Part shown: positions 14,641 through 16,710 of the stretch, in pieces | Position numbering within the stretch: the stretch's first letter is position 1 | Layout: every line of letters starts with the position of its first letter | Source of the DNA: JALHFZ01 sp964483085 | GTDB lineage: Bacteria > Synergistota > Synergistia > Synergistales > Aminobacteriaceae | Length of the DNA: 16,710 nucleotides | Assembly (NCBI GenBank): GCA_964483085.1 | Contig: CAYZZX010000037.1 | Coordinates: forward strand, 1 to 16,710 | Direction: 5' to 3' | Program-made: the position numbers and the translations under genes | Notes under the pieces: generated by a model | What the model was told of the DNA's origin: nothing | Seen by the model: only the letters and a program-made list of their open reading frames with translations | Database searches by the model: none

Positions 14641-15245
14641 CAGACGCCTTTCTCGAGCCGGCAAGAGAGGTATCAGTTGAACAAAAGATCCAGAAATCCC
14701 GCTTTATCGCCTCTGTCTCCCTCTGCACTTCGGAGGAACACGCTCGAGAACTACTGAAAGAGATACAAAACGAGCACAAGCAGGCCTCCCATAACTGCTG
14801 GGCTTACCGAATTGGGCCGGAACCATCAATCGAGTACTCTTCCGACGACGGTGAACCCTCGGGAACAGCTGGAAAACCGATCCTCGGAGCGATCCTCCGG
14901 GCGGACGTAACCAACACTCTGGTTGTAGTCACTCGCTATTTCGGCGGAATCAAGCTCGGCGTCCGCGGTCTCATTGATGCCTATGCGTCCTCATCCTCCG
15001 AAGCTCTAGAGGCTGCCGGAAGAGTAAGGAAAAGGCAGACGGTAGAATATCACTTCTCTGTTCCCTACGAACTGTCGAAATCCCTCGAACACCTCTTCAC
15101 AGTCTGTGAAGTCGTCGTCTCCGATCAGTCTCTCAATTACGGAGAAAGAATAGACGTTGAATGCAGAGTACCTCTCGACTGCCAGGTCCTCTTTGAAGAG
15201 ACCCTTGAGGAATGGGTGCAGACAGGGAGAGCCGTTCAACAGTGA
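14637..15245 (+). CDS. yigZ: YigZ/IMPACT family protein
   Basis: The 202-residue protein has the two-domain YigZ form. The N-terminal UPF0029/IMPACT domain spans about 20-125 and includes KSRFIA (20-25), ASHNCWAYRIG (50-60), SSDDGEPSGTAGKPIL (68-83), and VVVTRYFGGIKLGVRGLIDAY (97-117). A smaller C-terminal DUF1949-type domain covers about 137-195. The molecular role of the bacterial members is not settled; the eukaryotic relative IMPACT regulates translation control, and ribosome-linked roles have been proposed. The frame could start at GTG 14625, but the ATG at 14637 overlaps the HIT stop as ATGA and has a better-placed purine-rich GAGGAG/AAGGGA region, so I chose it. It is the last gene of the plus-strand run. 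Confidence 0.93.
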   Translation: MTDAFLEPAREVSVEQKIQKSRFIASVSLCTSEEHARELLKEIQNEHKQASHNCWAYRIGPEPSIEYSSDDGEPSGTAGKPILGAILRADVTNTLVVVTRYFGGIKLGVRGLIDAYASSSSEALEAAGRVRKRQTVEYHFSVPYELSKSLEHLFTVCEVVVSDQSLNYGERIDVECRVPLDCQVLFEETLEEWVQTGRAVQQ

Positions 15246-15590
15246 AGCTCATTAAAAAGCCAGCAGTGAAAAGGCAGAGCTGAAAAGCCGGCAGCCGAAA
15301 TTTCTTCAGCAAGTGCTCCTGACCCTGACATCGCACCTTCCCCTGCTTTATTATCTCCTCCAATAATAATATCCAAGTCATCATCATGGCGTCTAACGTG
15401 CGATTTTAGAACCGATTCTTTTTAAAATGTACTCCACCGGAAAGATATTATTTCTATCGAGTAGAGGTCATCATAAATAATAGTCTCGGTTCACAAGATA
15501 TGTAGAAAAATTCTTTCATAATGATTTCAGCATCTTGAGAAACTTAAAAAAGACAAATACTTAAGAATCTATTTCCCCTATTGTGTTTTG
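15246..15590. other. AT-richer gap between yigZ and bioY
   Basis: This stretch becomes markedly richer in A and T than the genes to its left. No supportable gene was found. It contains a short three-copy repeat at its left end and scattered AT runs such as CAATAATAATAT. No clear intrinsic terminator for the upstream run could be identified. Confidence 0.6.
15254..15297 (+). repeat. Three-copy imperfect tandem repeat, about 14-15 bases
   Basis: Copies are AAAAAGCCAGCAGTG, AAAAGGCAGAGCTG and AAAAGCCGGCAGCCG, adjacent to each other just after the yigZ stop. Copies one and three are most alike. A role is unknown; weak stems can form between copies. Confidence 0.55.
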
Positions 15591-15609
15591 CCATGTCAAC
15601 CTCTATAGT
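15581..15609 (+). promoter_or_regulatory. Possible bioY promoter overlapping the inverted repeat
   Basis: TTGTGT (15581-15586) and TATAGT (15604-15609) are separated by 17 bases. The -10 matches five of six consensus bases and lies in the spacer of the inverted repeat. Transcription would begin around 15616, leaving almost no leader before the ATG at 15620. Confidence 0.45.
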
Positions 15610-15623
15610 ATGCGTTGACATGG
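15591..15623 (+). promoter_or_regulatory. Perfect 10-base inverted repeat at bioY (candidate biotin-repressor operator)
   Basis: CCATGTCAAC (15591-15600) and GTTGACATGG (15614-15623) are exact complements with a 13-base spacer. The ATGTCAAC / GTTGACAT cores recall BirA operators (TTGTnAAC ... GTTnACAA). The spacer is shorter than the roughly 16 bases between the matching cores in the best-known sites, so the regulator is uncertain. The right arm includes the likely bioY start codon, so in a longer transcript the same repeat could instead fold and hide the start. Confidence 0.6.
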
Positions 15624-16186
15624 AGGTGTTGTTCCTGCGAAACCGGACCCATTCCTTAATACTCGCAGCACTTTTTGCAGGGCTTACTGCCCTTGGAGCT
15701 TTTCTGCGTATTCCATTTCCTCCGGTACCCTTCACTCTTCAGGTACTCCTGGTCCTTTTGTCGGGCCTTCTTCTGGGGAGGCGAGCAGGCATGGCTTCTC
15801 AGTGCGTCTATATCCTTCTAGGACTTACGGGACTGCCAATATTCGCGGGCGGGGGCGGAATAACCTATACACTTTCTCCTACTTTCGGCTATATACTGGC
15901 CTATCCGTTCGCAGCATGGACAGCAGGGAAACTCTCCAGAGGGAGCTATAATTCACTTTTAAAGCTAATTACAGCTTCCTTTGCTGGTCTTTTCATAATA
16001 TACGCCTTCGGTATTTCAGGCCTCTATCTCAATCTGAATTTTATAGCCGAAAAAACCACTACAATCAAACAAGTATTTTACATCGGCATGATTCCTTTCC
16101 TGCTCCCGGATCTTCTCAAGGCGATGGCAGCAGCCTTTTTCGCTTATAAAATTCGTTCTCTAGGGCGAAACAGCAGACGCAAATGA
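15620..16186 (+). CDS. bioY: Biotin ECF transporter S component BioY
   Basis: BioY is the membrane subunit that captures biotin; it works with an EcfA-EcfT energising module, which is not in the window. The 188-residue product has about six hydrophobic helices and the family signatures GAFLRIPFPPVPFTLQ (26-41), LLSGLLLGRRAGMASQ (46-61), YILLGLTGLPIFAGGGG (64-80) and SPTFGYILAYPFAAW (86-100). The frame is open upstream, with in-frame ATG at 15593 and TTG at 15581. I chose ATG 15620 because it best matches the usual BioY N-terminus and leaves the inverted repeat as control DNA. None of the starts has a good ribosome site; GGAGGTG at 15622-15628 lies just after this ATG, so CTG at 15635 is a remote alternative. 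The gene is AT-richer than those to its left. Confidence 0.92.
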   Translation: MEVLFLRNRTHSLILAALFAGLTALGAFLRIPFPPVPFTLQVLLVLLSGLLLGRRAGMASQCVYILLGLTGLPIFAGGGGITYTLSPTFGYILAYPFAAWTAGKLSRGSYNSLLKLITASFAGLFIIYAFGISGLYLNLNFIAEKTTTIKQVFYIGMIPFLLPDLLKAMAAAFFAYKIRSLGRNSRRK

Positions 16187-16421
16187 TCAATTTTCCGTAA
16201 ATACCAAATTACGCTCCGTAAACCTTCTTTTTCTACCCACCTCAAAAAAGTCTATTCATATTGTCTTTACATCTAGGCCAAGCGACTTTTATTATTAAAA
16301 GAGGTCCTCATTCAAAACATACATAAATAAGAAACTTTATAAAAAAGTATGAACAACCCCAAAACCAAAAAGTAGAAAAAAATAACAGAAATATTGTCTG
16401 CATGAAAGAAAGAAACTAAAT

Positions 16422-16505
16422 TACCTACCAACCTACCTGCCAACCTGCCAACCTACCAACCTACCAACCTACCTTTCTACCTACCTATCTACCAACCAAC
16501 CAACT
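16422..16505 (+). repeat. Degenerate tetranucleotide tandem repeat (TACC/AACC/TGCC)
   Basis: Twenty-one consecutive 4-base units keep strict phase. Eighteen are TACC, AACC or TGCC; TTTC, TATC and AACT are single departures. There is no length slippage within the block, so the period is exact while the first two bases vary. Confidence 0.85.
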
Positions 16506-16611
16506 ACTACATTCAATTTGCGGAAAAATTAAGTGTGAAAATTCAACGCCTGTTCACACAATCACGAAACTCACAGGATTCTTGTAGAATATGTAAATGA
16601 TAAATGACCTC

Positions 16612-16710
16612 AGAAACTCAGTACTCCGGAAACCCAGAAACCCAGAAACTCATAAACCTGGGAACTTAAAAAGCCTAGAAATTTAGAAAGCCTAGAAACT
16701 TAGAACCTAA
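16612..16710 (+). repeat. Degenerate 8-9-base tandem repeat (AGAAACYY) reaching the window edge
   Basis: About twelve adjacent units follow the pattern AGAAACYY, for example AGAAACTC, GGAAACCC, AGAAACCC, ATAAACCT and AGAAACTT. Two units are nine bases long (AAAAAGCCT, AGAAAGCCT). The array is not finished at the last base shown. The sequence differs from the preceding 4-base repeat. Confidence 0.78.

Larger units (their letters stand above)
16187..16710. other. Gene-free AT-rich region with low-complexity repeats
   Basis: No coding frame of substance was seen on either strand. The region holds a direct repeat of TCCGTAAA soon after bioY, an AAAAGTC...GACTTTT inverted pair with a long spacer (about 16245-16290), and two tandem repeat blocks listed separately. 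No clear terminator for bioY could be named. Confidence 0.65.

Noticed and set aside
15254..15297. CRISPR array
   Set aside because: Units are 14-15 bases and adjacent, with no spacers and no cas genes.
15133..15387. 84-residue minus-strand frame crossing the yigZ end
   Set aside because: It overlaps the conserved yigZ C-terminus, has no ribosome site noted and no recognisable protein pattern.
16245..16290. AAAAGTC...GACTTTT inverted repeat as the bioY terminator
   Set aside because: The arms are AT-rich with a spacer of about 30 bases, so a stable terminator stem is unlikely.
16422..16710. CRISPR or coding repeat protein in the tail
   Set aside because: The periods of 4 and 8-9 bases have no spacers, and the 8-9-base array is not a multiple of three; no long frame crosses it.

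Overview
The window looks like chromosomal core DNA from a diderm, GC-rich, peptide- or amino-acid-using anaerobe. Synergistota fits best: a Dpp-type peptide importer sits with an M20 hydrolase, there is a very large AsmA/TamB-like envelope protein, short-form Psd, BioY, and rsmG-parA-parB. The taxon is my inference from gene content and style; no 16S or other marker gene is present.

Left half (1-11424): all genes lie on the minus strand. Reading in the direction of transcription, a two-gene unit (DUF364-like protein, then a membrane-anchored SNase-type nuclease) is followed by a 322-base non-coding gap, then a 1200-residue AsmA/TamB-like protein. After a good intrinsic terminator, a consensus-like promoter (TATAAT, 17-base spacer, GTGACC) starts a tight run of seven genes: psd, pssA, a ROK kinase, an M20 metallohydrolase, dppB, dppC and the start of dppD, which runs off the left edge. 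This run joins phosphatidylethanolamine synthesis with peptide import and hydrolysis.

Right half (11550-16186): all genes lie on the plus strand. rsmG, parA, parB, a 70-residue two-helix membrane protein, a HIT-family (Ap4A phosphorylase-like) protein and a YigZ/IMPACT protein form one compact run. After a 374-base AT-richer gap, bioY (biotin ECF transporter S component) follows under a perfect 10-base inverted repeat that overlaps its likely promoter and start codon. The last 524 bases hold no gene but carry two separate degenerate short tandem repeats (a 4-base and an 8-base period), the second running to the window edge.

The most notable feature is a cluster of DnaA-box-like 9-mers, all in one orientation, at 9739-9835 (one exact TTATCCACA, one TTATACACA, three with one mismatch). 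It is flanked by an AT-richer stretch and lies close to rsmG-parAB and to the point where gene direction flips. Together these suggest the chromosomal replication origin. dnaA, dnaN and a recognisable parS are not in the window. I found no CRISPR array, transposase, tRNA or rRNA, and no clear novel defence or biosynthetic system.
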